A DNA stretch of 64,000 nt from assembly GCA_963721725.1 (NCBI GenBank), contig CAVRLX010000006.1, forward strand, positions 62,001 through 126,000. Reading direction: 5' to 3'. The position numbers were made by a program, and so were the translations under genes. The notes below the pieces were generated by a model. The model did no database searches. It had not been told where the DNA came from and was given only the letters and a program-made list of their open reading frames with translations. Source of the DNA: RI-153 sp963721725. GTDB lineage: Bacteria > Chloroflexota > Anaerolineae > Caldilineales > Caldilineaceae. How positions within the stretch are numbered: the stretch's first letter is position 1; each line of letters opens with the position of its first letter. Positions 46,832-55,542 of this stretch are shown here, piece after piece.

Positions 46832-47926
46832 ATGACGACCTATACCGGAGATTACAAAACCGAGCAGATCCCGCTCAAACTGGTCCCCGTGGAGACGCTA
46901 CGCGCGCTGACCCGTGAGATCTTGCGTCGCACCGATCTCAAACCCGAGGACGCCGATACCATTGCCGAGGCGCTGGTCACCAGCGAACTGCGCAATCTGC
47001 AAGGCCAGGGGCAGGGCGTGCGCCGGGTCAAAGCCTATGTGGATCGGGTGAAAAACCGCATGATCGATCCCAGCGCGCCGTTTGAGGTGATCAAAGAGTC
47101 GCCCGCGCTGGCCCTGATCGAAGCCCACAACGCGCCGGGAACCGTCGTGGCGGTGAAGGCCATGCAACTTGCCATCCAAAAGGCCAAGATCTGTGGTGTT
47201 GGCGTGGTCATGGTGCGCCACAGCACCCACTTTGGCTCGGCCAGCTTCTCGGCCACGCAGGCGCTTGCCCACGGCTGCATTGGCGTGAGCATGACCAACG
47301 CCGGGCCAGAGATGGCCCCATGGGGCGGCATTGACGGCGTGGTGGGGACCAATCCGTGGGCAGTGGCGATCCCCAGCGGCGACAGCGCCGACGATATGCC
47401 CATCATCCTCGACATGGCGCTGACCATGGCGGGCAAGGGCATGATGGGCTGGCTCATGCGCGACGGCAAAAAGATGCCGACAACGTGGGCCATCACCAAA
47501 GACGGGCGCACCACCGATGATCCCGCTGAGGCCATGGACGGCACGCTGTTGCCCATGGGCGAATACAAGGGCTACGGCCTGAGTGTGATCACCGATGTGC
47601 TGACCGGCGTGTTGGGCGGCGGTGCGTTTGGCACGGTCCCCTATAGCAATCAGGCCCGCCAGGATGTGGCCCACCAGTTCATCGCCTATGACATTGAATG
47701 GTTCATGCCGCGTGCCGAGTTTTATGCCCGGCTGCGCGAATTTATCGGCATGATCAAAGGCAGCCGTACCCGCCCTGGCGTGGCCGAGATTCTGCTGCCC
47801 GGCGAACTGGAATGGCGGCGGATGCAGGAAAAACAGCGCGATGGCGTGCCTGTTGATCCGATTATCTACAACGAAATGAAGCAGGCCGCCGCCGACGTTG
47901 GCGTGCCCTGGCCGATTCCAGACTAA
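46832..47926 (+). CDS. Ldh-family NAD(P)-dependent oxidoreductase (AllD/YlbC type)
   Basis: A 364-aa member of the malate/L-lactate dehydrogenase family that is unrelated to classical LDH and includes ureidoglycolate dehydrogenase (AllD) and sulfolactate dehydrogenase. LRNLQGQGQGVRRVKAY, VVMVRHSTHFGSASFSA (catalytic His), GIDGVVGTNPWAVAIPSG and LPMGEYKGYGLSVITDVL are family blocks. The frame is intact. The immediate context (VOC, SDR, amidohydrolases) allows a ureide or hydroxy-acid role, but sequence alone does not decide. Confidence 0.85.
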   Translation: MTTYTGDYKTEQIPLKLVPVETLRALTREILRRTDLKPEDADTIAEALVTSELRNLQGQGQGVRRVKAYVDRVKNRMIDPSAPFEVIKESPALALIEAHNAPGTVVAVKAMQLAIQKAKICGVGVVMVRHSTHFGSASFSATQALAHGCIGVSMTNAGPEMAPWGGIDGVVGTNPWAVAIPSGDSADDMPIILDMALTMAGKGMMGWLMRDGKKMPTTWAITKDGRTTDDPAEAMDGTLLPMGEYKGYGLSVITDVLTGVLGGGAFGTVPYSNQARQDVAHQFIAYDIEWFMPRAEFYARLREFIGMIKGSRTRPGVAEILLPGELEWRRMQEKQRDGVPVDPIIYNEMKQAAADVGVPWPIPD

Positions 47927-47941
47927 CCGCAGAAAACAGGG

Positions 47942-48165
47942 AGGAAATAGAACGCGGATTGCACGGATTTAGCGGATTGCCACGGATAGCAGAAGACTTC
48001 CCCTCTGAAAAAATCTGCGAAATCTGCGAAATCTGCGGATCAAAAGGCTTTTCGCAGATCTGAAAGGGGTTTCCGAAATCCGCCAAATCCGCCAAATCCG
48101 CTCCATCCGTGTTCTATTCTCTCTGCACCTCTGCCTCTTGGCGGCTCTGCGTTAAAAATTAAGGA
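47942..48165. repeat. Long intergenic repeat block, families D and E
   Basis: GGATTGCACGGATTTAGCGG and CACGGATAGC words, a run of GCGAAATCTGC words, then CCGCCAAATCCGCCAAATCC and CATCCGTGTTC words. A final CTCTGCACCTCTGCCTCTTG and GCTCTGCGTTAAAA is an E-family right arm. It fills the 247-base gap before the next gene. Confidence 0.65.
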
Positions 48166-48173
48166 GAAAGTGA

Positions 48174-48944
48174 ATGCCCACATCTGCAATTGGGCGGGCG
48201 GTGGCGAAGCGTGCACAACGCTGGCTGGATGCCCCCCTCGCTGAAATCAATGACGCCACAGGCAGTACATCGGAGTCGGTGCGCGCTGCCGTGCAAAAGG
48301 CCATGAGCGACCACCTGTGTGATCACTACACGCGCCGGCCTGGGATTGCGCCGCTGTGCAAAGCCGTGGCCGCCGAACTGAGCAGCCGCGGGCTGGCGAC
48401 GGTCACCGACGATGTGGTGATCACCGGCGGCGTGGCTGAAGCCCGCTATGTGGCGATCCAAACACTGTCAACGGGGAAACCCGTTTTTGTGCATCACCCG
48501 CGCATGGATGCTGTCAAGGCGATTTTGGCTTTGACCAATGCCGAGCCACAACCGCTTGACCTTGCCGATCTGCCCGATGCACCGGGCGCGCTGTTGGTGG
48601 TGGACAGTGCCACTGTCAGCGGTGACGAGCGGGCACAGTTGGCCGAGTGGGCAGCTGCCCACGATGTCACGGTAATCGCCGACGAAAGCGACACGTCCAT
48701 CTTCAGCGACGCCACTTATCAGCCCTTCGCGGCGCAGCCCGGCCTGGCGGAGCGCACCCTCACCTTGGGGGGATTCAGCGCCGCGCCGGGACTGGCAGCG
48801 TGGAGCGTGGGCTGGTTCTCTGGCCCGAAAGCATTGTCGGCCAAGGTGCGCGATCTGAAACAGGCCATGACCATTAGCTCCCCGGCCCCGGCCCAATATG
48901 CCGCGCTAGCCGCATTGAGCGAACTGAAAGAGAGTGCCGTATGA
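48174..48944 (+). CDS. Aminotransferase-like protein without the PLP lysine
   Basis: A 256-aa protein with the fold-type I aminotransferase pattern but no active site. DDVVITGGVAEARYVAIQ matches the substrate/cofactor region, TVIADESDTSIFSDATY the DE-Y block, and TLGGFSAAPGLAAWSVGW the segment where active enzymes carry Ser-Lys (here Ser-Ala). The typical NPTG motif is also missing, and the protein is about 140 residues shorter, ending after QYAALAALSELKESAV. Its stop overlaps the start of the active aminotransferase by 4 bases (ATGA). It may be a regulatory or structural partner. Confidence 0.75.
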   Translation: MPTSAIGRAVAKRAQRWLDAPLAEINDATGSTSESVRAAVQKAMSDHLCDHYTRRPGIAPLCKAVAAELSSRGLATVTDDVVITGGVAEARYVAIQTLSTGKPVFVHHPRMDAVKAILALTNAEPQPLDLADLPDAPGALLVVDSATVSGDERAQLAEWAAAHDVTVIADESDTSIFSDATYQPFAAQPGLAERTLTLGGFSAAPGLAAWSVGWFSGPKALSAKVRDLKQAMTISSPAPAQYAALAALSELKESAV

Positions 48945-50138
48945 GCACAATGACCATTCCCGGCGAGGCTGTCTCGCTGGAAGAGCTTCAGGCCGTGGCC
49001 GGTGACGGCACAAAACTGCGCTACGCGCTGATGGAGATGGCGTCCAAAATTCCCGACGCCATCGCCCTTGGCCGCGGTGACCCCGATCTGGATACACCCG
49101 AGTACGTGATCGAAGCCGCCAAAGCCGCCGTGGCCGATGGCCGCGCCGATCAGCCCACACCGGTGGCGGGCTTGCCTGCGCTACGCGAAGCCGTGGCCGC
49201 CAAGCTGCGCGCCCAAAACGGCATCCCCCTGGACGCCGACGGCGTGATCATCACCGGCGGCGGGCAAGAGGGCATCTTTTTGGTGATGCAGGCGCTGCTT
49301 GACCCCGGCGACGAGATCCTGGTTCCCGACCCGCGCTGACACAAGCTATGATCAGGCAATTGAGGGTGCGGGCGGCAAAATGGTGCTGATCCCCACCGAG
49401 CCGGAAGACAATTTCGATCTGCGCCCAGAGGTGGTGGAGGCGGCGATTACGCCCAACACCAAAGCGCTGCTCATCGTTTCGCCCAACAACCCCACGGCGG
49501 GCGTGGTCACCGAGAAGAGTCTGCGCGCCATTGCCGAGATCGCCCAGAAGCACGATCTAATCGTGATCAGCGACGAGATTTACGAAAGGTATATCTACGA
49601 ACCGGCGCAACAGACCAGCATTGCCAGCTTTCCGGGCATGGCCGAGCGCACAATCACGCTCAACGGATGCAGCAAAACCTATGCTATGACCGGCTGGCGC
49701 GTGGGCTTCATCGCCGCCCACCCGGAGTTTATCCGCGCCATGACGGGCCTGAAAGCGACGATCAGCGGCCCGGTTTCCCCGGCCAGCCAATGGGCAGCCC
49801 TGGCCGCGCTCACCGGCCCGCAGGATATCCTGGCCGACTACAAAGCCATCTATCTGCGCCGCCGCCAGTTGATGATGGACGGGCTGACCGAGATGGGCTT
49901 TACCTTTACCGAGCCACAAGGGGCCTTTTTCATCTACACCAACGCCGCCTCCAGCGGGCTGTCCGCCTTTGAGCTAAGCTATCTGCTGCTCAAAGAGGGC
50001 CATGTGCTGATCTTCCCTGGCACGGCCTTTGGCGACAAATGGCAAGATTGGCTGCGCATCAGCCTGCTCCAGCCCGAAGACGAGATCGTCGAGGCGATCC
50101 GGCGCATGAAGGCTGTGGTCGAGCGACACAAAAAATAA
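48941..50138 (+). CDS. Class I/II PLP aminotransferase (one frame correction)
   Basis: About 398 aa after correction, COG0436 type. DAIALGRGDPDLDTPEY, VIITGGGQEGIFLVMQAL, VSPNNPTAG, DEIYERYIYEP and NGCSKTYAMTGWRVGF (PLP lysine) are present. An extra base near 49337 (CGCTGACAC) places a false TGA after VPDPR; removing it gives RYTSYDQAIEGAGG. Translation is coupled to the dead paralogue by a 4-base overlap. It probably transaminates an amino acid made by the hydrolases downstream. Confidence 0.82.
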
Positions 50139-50200
50139 TGAGTAATGAGTAACCCAGAAATCACCACTGTATTACTCATTACTGCGTTATACTCATTCAC
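50139..50200. repeat. Intergenic hairpin, TAATGAG-word family (G)
   Basis: TAATGAGTAATGAGTAAC pairs with TATTACTCATTACTGC around CAGAAATCACCACTG after the aminotransferase stop. Confidence 0.75.
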
Positions 50201-50220
50201 CCAAAAAGGTTACCCCTCCC

Positions 50221-51234
50221 ATGACTTCTCAACCAACGATTTCCGTGGGCACGGCCACGGCTGCGCCCGGTACAACGGCCCGCGGGGTGATCCCCGTGAC
50301 ATCTCGCCCCGGTGGCGGTGATGTGGCAATCCCTGTGATTGTGGTCAACGGCAGCCAGCCGGGGCCAACACTCTGGATCGACGGGGCCATTCACGGCGAC
50401 GAGCCAGAAGGGCCGATGTCGATCTTGAAACTGGTGAACGCTGTGGACGCCCAAATGCTGCGCGGCTGTTTGGTGGCCGTGCCGGTGATGAACATCGGCG
50501 CGTTTGAATCTGCCGAGCGTGGCAACCCCGCCGACACCTTCACCTATGACATGAACCGCATCTATCCCGGCAAGGCCAACGGCTACTATACCGAGCGGGT
50601 GGCCTGGGCACATTGCCAGGCAATGCAACCTGTGGCCGATATGGAGATCAGCATTCACAGCGGCGGCGCACACTCCTATCTCAGCGAGACGATCTTCTAT
50701 GCCGATGGCGACCGTGGCGCGCTGGAACTGGCCCAGGCCATGGGGCCGGGCTGGAAGCTGATCCTCAAGAGCTTTTTGCCCAAAGGCAGCCCGCCCGCGG
50801 TGATGCATGACAGCGGCAAAGCGGCCATTACCGTGGAACTGGGCGGACGTTGCCGCACGTTGCCCGCCGAGATCGACGCCGTGGCCGAGACGCTGTGCGC
50901 GGCCTTCCTTAACGTGATGCGCCATTACGGAATGATTGACGGCGCAGCCCAATACGAGAAAGTCTGGCTCACCGGCAAGCAACACGCCGTGTTGGCCGAT
51001 GGCGCGGGACTGTACATTGCCGATCCCGCCATTCAGTTTCAATCACCCCTCCAAAAAGGAACCATTCTTGCCCGCATTGTCGATCTCTACGGCGACGAGG
51101 TCGCCACGGTCACAGCGCCGGTGGACGGCATGATCTTCGGGCTGCGCTCGCTCAATACCGTGCAACCCGGCGATTGGTGCTGTTTCTTTGCCGAGATTGA
51201 AGGGGAGATAACAGAGTTGGCGAGTGGGGATTAG
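50221..51234 (+). CDS. AstE/AspA family zinc deacylase-like protein
   Basis: A 337-aa member of the succinylglutamate desuccinylase/aspartoacylase family. IDGAIHGDEPEG holds the zinc His and Glu (HxxE), ISIHSGG the third zinc ligand and AITVELGGR the catalytic Glu. The C-terminal beta domain (TVTAPVDGMIFGLRSLN, near residues 300-315) is the biotinyl-like domain found in this family. It probably removes an acyl group from an acylated amino acid or similar amide. The frame is intact. The tail ELASGD reaches the start of a C-family repeat. Confidence 0.85.
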   Translation: MTSQPTISVGTATAAPGTTARGVIPVTSRPGGGDVAIPVIVVNGSQPGPTLWIDGAIHGDEPEGPMSILKLVNAVDAQMLRGCLVAVPVMNIGAFESAERGNPADTFTYDMNRIYPGKANGYYTERVAWAHCQAMQPVADMEISIHSGGAHSYLSETIFYADGDRGALELAQAMGPGWKLILKSFLPKGSPPAVMHDSGKAAITVELGGRCRTLPAEIDAVAETLCAAFLNVMRHYGMIDGAAQYEKVWLTGKQHAVLADGAGLYIADPAIQFQSPLQKGTILARIVDLYGDEVATVTAPVDGMIFGLRSLNTVQPGDWCCFFAEIEGEITELASGD

Positions 51235-51325
51235 CGATTGGGGATTGGCGATTAGCGATTGGGAGATTACTTTAAGGACGGTCTTATTACTACAATTCCC
51301 TAATCACCCAATCACCCAATCGCTT
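51233..51325. repeat. Intergenic hairpin, GATTGG-word family (C)
   Basis: GATTAGCGATTGGGGATTGG and GGCGATTAGCGATTGGGAG pair with CCCTAATCACCCAATCACCC and AATCGC words. Confidence 0.75.
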
Positions 51326-51345
51326 ATGTACGGAAAGAGAAATTT

Positions 51346-52566
51346 ATGACCGACAACAACGCACCCGTGATCGCCCTGCTCCAGCGCCTCATCCGCATTC
51401 CGTCGCCCAACCCGCCGGGGGATTGCCGGGCGATTGCCGATTTTTGCGAGGGCTTTTTGCAAGAAGCAGGCTTTGGGACGGTGAAAGTCGCGCCCGATGA
51501 TCGGGCCTGGAGTGTGATTGGCACGGCGGGGCGCGAAGAGGGGCCGGCGCTGATGCTGCACGCCCACATTGACACCGTGCCGCTGGGCCAAAACGCGCGC
51601 TGGAATTACGATCCCTTTGGCGGCGAGATCGCCAATGGCAAGATCTACGGCCTGGGCAGCGTGGACGACAAAGCGCCCATGGCGGCGATGTTGCAGGTGG
51701 CGGCGGATCTCAAAGAGGATATCGACCAGATGATGGGGCGACTGGTCATCGTCTGCGCGGCGGAAGAGGAGACCGGCGGCGTGCTGGGCACAAAGTGGCT
51801 GGCCGAGAACGGCTATATCCCCGTGTGCGATTTTGCCGTGGTGGGCGAACAGACCCACAACCGCATGGCGACGGCCCACAAAGGCGTGCTGCGCGTGGCC
51901 TTTCATGTGCGCGGGCGCACGTCACATGCCACCGATCCGTGGCGCGGGCGCAACGCCATCAACGGCATGGCCCACCTGATCCTCGACCTGGAACGCTACC
52001 AAAAAGAGACGTTGGAAGCGCGCCCGCACCCGATTCTTGGCCCGGCCAGCATCAACGTGGGGGTGATTGAGGGTGGCGTCAGCGCCAATGTGGTGGCCGA
52101 CGCATGCACCATCCGCGTAGATCGGCGCATGGTCCCCGGCGAGGATCCGGCGACGGTGCGGCGCGAGTTGGAAGAAATTGTGGCCGAACGGCAGCGCCAG
52201 GATCCCGAACGCAGCTACAGCGTGGACAGCTTCCAGGTCTCCAACTGGTTTCAAAGCGACGCCACGCTGCCCTTGGCCGGGCGTTTCCTCCAGATCTGCG
52301 CCGAAGAGACCAATACACCCGCCGAGCCGGTGGGCTATCTGCCCGGCAGCGACGCCAAACATTTGGTCAACCATGTACGCGCCGGGATGATCGTCTTTGG
52401 GCCGGGGACCTATCAAGTGGCCCACTCCACCGACGAATACACCGAAATCGACGAACTACTCCAGACTCATCGCATTCTGCGGCGCTTTGCGGGAGAACTA
52501 TTGGGGATCTGGATATTAGGTATTGGCGATTGGATATTTGCTGTCTGCCTAATCGCCAATATCTAA
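51346..52566 (+). CDS. M20 family deacylase/peptidase, ArgE/DapE type
   Basis: A 406-aa enzyme of the ArgE/DapE/CPG2 group. MLHAHIDTVPLG (zinc His and Asp), LGSVDDKAPMAAML (bridging Asp), CAAEEETGGVLG (catalytic Glu pair) and YQVAHSTDEYTEIDELL (last zinc His) are in order. GRTSHATDPWRGRNAI is the dimerisation-domain loop. The gene core ends near RRFAGELLG; the last residues (IWILGIGDWIFAVC...) are encoded by a C-family repeat. If the G4 run near 52503 has one base too many, a TAG closes it sooner. Confidence 0.85.
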   Translation: MTDNNAPVIALLQRLIRIPSPNPPGDCRAIADFCEGFLQEAGFGTVKVAPDDRAWSVIGTAGREEGPALMLHAHIDTVPLGQNARWNYDPFGGEIANGKIYGLGSVDDKAPMAAMLQVAADLKEDIDQMMGRLVIVCAAEEETGGVLGTKWLAENGYIPVCDFAVVGEQTHNRMATAHKGVLRVAFHVRGRTSHATDPWRGRNAINGMAHLILDLERYQKETLEARPHPILGPASINVGVIEGGVSANVVADACTIRVDRRMVPGEDPATVRRELEEIVAERQRQDPERSYSVDSFQVSNWFQSDATLPLAGRFLQICAEETNTPAEPVGYLPGSDAKHLVNHVRAGMIVFGPGTYQVAHSTDEYTEIDELLQTHRILRRFAGELLGIWILGIGDWIFAVCLIANI

Positions 52567-52595
52567 TCCCCAATATCCAATCCCTAATCCCCACC
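52505..52595. repeat. Intergenic hairpin, GATTGG-word family (C)
   Basis: GGATATTAGGTATTGGCGAT and TGGATATTTG pair with CCTAATCGCCAATATC and CCCAATATCCAATCCC. Its left arm is read as the M20 C-terminal tail. Confidence 0.75.
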
Positions 52596-52612
52596 ATGAA
52601 AGGACTTAAATT

Positions 52613-53991
52613 ATGCTTGACCTCGCCATTCTGGGCGGCACTGTTGTGACAGAAAACGGAACGTTCCCCGCGGATGTGGGGATTGAAGGCGACAAGATCG
52701 CGATGGTGGCGGCTAGTGGTGGTTTGCCCGCCGCCCGCCGCGAGATTCGACGCCACGGGGCTGTTGATTTTGCCCGGGTTCATCGACATTCACTTTCATG
52801 TGCGCGCCCCGGCCCATCCCCAGCGCGGCACGTGGGAGAGTGAAAGCCGCGCCGCCGCCGCCGGTGGCGTGACCACAGTCTTTGAGATGCCGATTAGCAC
52901 GCCGGGCTGTGCGCGCCGCGATATTTTCGAGAGCCGCAAAGCGCTGGGCGCAGCCGAAAGCTACGTTAACTTTGGCCTCTACGGCGCGCCCGGTTTGCTG
53001 GATCGGGGCGAAATCCTGGGCATGGCCGAGGCTGGAGCCGTGGGCTTCAAGGTCTTTACCCACGCTGCGCCCAAAGGCCGCGAGGATGAATTCATGGGCA
53101 TCTGCCTGGAACATGAAGCGGATCTCTACCGGGCGCTGGAAATGACCAAGGAGACCGGGCTGTTGACTTCGTTCCACGCCGAAAACCAGAGCTTAATCGA
53201 GCTTTTCGAGGAACGCATCCGCGCCACAGGGCGCACGGATCCCATGGCTTTTGTGGAGAGCCGCCCGCCAGTGGTAGAGGCCATGAGCGTGGCGCAGTTG
53301 TCTGTGCTGTGTGGGGCGACGGGGGCGTGGGTTCACATTGCGCATGTTTCGTGCGAAGCCGCGCTCAATGAGTTGCGCAAAGGCCAGATGGACGGTCTGC
53401 CCATGACCGGCGAGACCTGCCCGCACTATCTGCTTTTCAGCGAAGAAGAGATGCGCCAGTTTGGGCCATTCGCCACCATCAAGCCGCCGCTGCGCACGGA
53501 AAGCGATCAGATGGCGCTGTGGGAAGGGCTGTTTGATGGCTCGCTGATTGCGATTACCACGGATCACAGCCCCTTTACCCTGGCCGAAAAGGAGCGCGGG
53601 CTGGACAACATCTGGCAATCCGCCGATTGGTGCGCCGGGCGTGGAAGCGCTGGTCCCCTTTGTGATGACCGAGGCGCTGGACGGGCGGCTGACGCTGGAA
53701 GCAGCGGTTCAGTTTGTGTGCAGCGAGCCAGCGCGACTCTTTGGCATGTACCCGCGCAAGGGCAGCGTACAGGCTGGCTCCGACGCCGATCTGACGCTCT
53801 ACGATCCGCGGGGTGAGAGCACCATCGACAGCAGCCAGTGGCTCTCAAAATCTCGCGTCACGGAGCGCGTCTACAACGGACGGCGGCAGGTGGGGAAAGT
53901 TGCAAAAACCATCGTCAACGGGCACATTGTCTTTGACGACGGGCAGATTGTTAGCGAACAAGCCCAGGGTCGCTTTGTGCAGCCAGGGTAA
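52613..53991 (+). CDS. Allantoinase/dihydroorotase-like amidohydrolase (two frame corrections)
   Basis: About 458 aa after correction; cyclic-amide hydrolase. ILPGFIDIHFHVRAPAHP carries the His-x-His metal site, GAVGFKVFTH the carbamylated Lys, LTSFHAENQSLIE and WVHIAHVSCEAAL the zinc histidines and TTDHSPFTL the catalytic Asp. Breaks are near 52748 (REI to DATGLLILPG) and 53624 (NIWQS to PIGAPGVEALVPF), each one extra base. It ends VFDDGQIVSEQAQGRFVQPG. Dihydroorotase, allantoinase and hydantoinase share these motifs; the neighbours fit allantoinase or hydantoinase better than pyrimidine synthesis, since no other pyr gene is near. Confidence 0.78.
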
Positions 53992-54085
53992 GTGGCGATT
54001 GGCGATTGGCGATCGGCGATGAGGAAGAAGATCCAGGGCATATCTTATCTCCCAATCGCCAATCGCTAATTCCCAATCGCCGATC
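53990..54085. repeat. Intergenic hairpin, GATTGG-word family (C)
   Basis: GCGATTGGCGATTGGCGATC pairs with CCCAATCGCCAATCGC and CCCAATCGCCGATCC around GGAAGAAGATCCAGG. Confidence 0.75.
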
Positions 54086-54109
54086 CTTTATTCATCAACT
54101 AGGTCTGCC

Positions 54110-55501
54110 ATGCCCACACTTCTGATTACCAACGCCACCTGCCTTGTGACCATGGACGCGCAGCGCCGGGAGATTGCCGATGGAGCGATCTTTGTGCGCG
54201 ACCGTGCGATTGAATGGGTCGGCCCCACGGCGGATCTGCCGCCTGCGCTGGCCGATGCCGCCGAGACGCACATCAACGCCCGCGGCAAAATTGTGCTGCC
54301 GGGCTTTGTCAACACCCATCACCACTTCTACCAGACCCTCACCCGCGTGATCCCGGCGGCGCAAGATGCCGTGCTCTTCGACTGGCTGAAAACGCTCTAC
54401 CCCATTTGGGCGGAGTTAACGCCAGACGATGTTCACATCAGCACGCAACTGGCGCTGACCGAACTGCTGCTCAGCGGCTGCACCACCAGCAGCGATCACC
54501 ACTATCTGTGGCCCAACGGCTCGCGGCTGGATGACCAATTCGCCGCCGCCGATGAGATCGGCGTGCGCTTTCACGGCGCACGCGGCTCCATGAGCCTGGG
54601 CGAAAGCGACGGCGGGCTGCCGCCGGATCGGGTCACCGAGGACGAAGAGCGCATTTTACGCGATTGCCGCCGCGTCGTCGAGACCTTCCACGATCCGGCG
54701 CGCTTTGCCATGCGCCGCGTGGTGATTGCGCCGTGTAGCCCCTTCAGCGTGACGCCAGCACTCATGCGCGAGAGCGCGGCGCTGGCCCGCTCGTTTGGCG
54801 CAGAGATGAACGTACATCTGCACACTCATCTGGCCGAAACCAAAGACGAAGAGGAGTTCTGTCTGGAACGCTTTGGTTATCGCCCTGGCGACTACGCCGA
54901 GCATCTGGATTGGACCGGCGACGATGTCTGGCACGCGCATTGCGTACACCTGAACGGGGCCGAAGTCGAGACTTTTGCCCGCACCCACACGGGCGTGGCG
55001 CACTGCCCCACCAGCAACATGCGCCTTGCCAGCGGCATTGCGCCAGTGCGTGCCATGCGCGATGCAGGCGTACATGTGGGATTGGGCGTGGATGGCAGCG
55101 CCTCTAACGATGGCAGTCACCTCCTGGCCGAGGTGCGCCAGACGCTGCTGCTGCAAAGGGTGATGGGCAATCCCCACGCCATGACGGCTCGCGAAGCGTT
55201 GGAGATCGCCACACTGGGCGGCGCGGCAGTGCTGGGCCGTGACGACATTGGCAGCCTCGCTCCCGGCATGGCCGCCGACATTATCGCCTTTGATCTCAAC
55301 AACATCACCTATGCAGGCGGCGCCGTGCATGATCCTGTGGCGGCGCTGGTCTTCTGCCAGCCGACGGGCGTCGATCTGGCTGTGGTCAACGGTCGTGTAC
55401 TGGTGGAAGATGGCGTGCCACGGCACATCGATCTGCCCGTGCTGGTGGAGCGGCATAACCGAGCGGCACGGGCGTTGATCACGCGGGCGGGGCAATTGTA
55501 G
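54110..55501 (+). CDS. 8-oxoguanine deaminase-like amidohydrolase
   Basis: A 463-aa ATZ/TRZ-type amidohydrolase, frame intact. LPGFVNTHHHFYQTLTRV (metal His and the family's second His pair), NVHLHTHLAETKDE, DVWHAHCVHLN and VGLGVDGSASNDGSH (catalytic Asp) follow the order seen in 8-oxoguanine and related purine/triazine deaminases. The His/Phe-rich entrance and GLGVDGSASND closely resemble the 8-oxoguanine deaminases. The likely reaction is deamination of an aminated purine or triazine ring to the oxo form. It is the last gene of the IclR-linked cluster. Confidence 0.78.
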   Translation: MPTLLITNATCLVTMDAQRREIADGAIFVRDRAIEWVGPTADLPPALADAAETHINARGKIVLPGFVNTHHHFYQTLTRVIPAAQDAVLFDWLKTLYPIWAELTPDDVHISTQLALTELLLSGCTTSSDHHYLWPNGSRLDDQFAAADEIGVRFHGARGSMSLGESDGGLPPDRVTEDEERILRDCRRVVETFHDPARFAMRRVVIAPCSPFSVTPALMRESAALARSFGAEMNVHLHTHLAETKDEEEFCLERFGYRPGDYAEHLDWTGDDVWHAHCVHLNGAEVETFARTHTGVAHCPTSNMRLASGIAPVRAMRDAGVHVGLGVDGSASNDGSHLLAEVRQTLLLQRVMGNPHAMTAREALEIATLGGAAVLGRDDIGSLAPGMAADIIAFDLNNITYAGGAVHDPVAALVFCQPTGVDLAVVNGRVLVEDGVPRHIDLPVLVERHNRAARALITRAGQL

Positions 55502-55527
55502 GGTGGTTAGTGCTCCATTCGTAGCGA

Positions 55528-55536
55528 TGATATAAT
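55528..55536 (+). promoter_or_regulatory. Extended -10 (TGATATAAT) immediately before the PIN gene
   Basis: TG at 55528-55529, one base, then exact TATAAT (55531-55536). Only six bases (ACCTTC) separate it from the ATG at 55543, with no Shine-Dalgarno, so the mRNA is predicted to be leaderless. Confidence 0.55.
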
Positions 55537-55542
55537 ACCTTC

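Noticed and set aside
51233..51325. Possible CRISPR array in the GATTGG-word repeats
   Set aside because: The repeated unit is only 6-8 bases and degenerate, has no unique spacers, and is mirrored by a complementary arm.
52613..53991. Naming the gene pyrC or allB
   Set aside because: Motifs are shared by dihydroorotase, allantoinase and hydantoinase, and no substrate-specific residue can be judged by eye.
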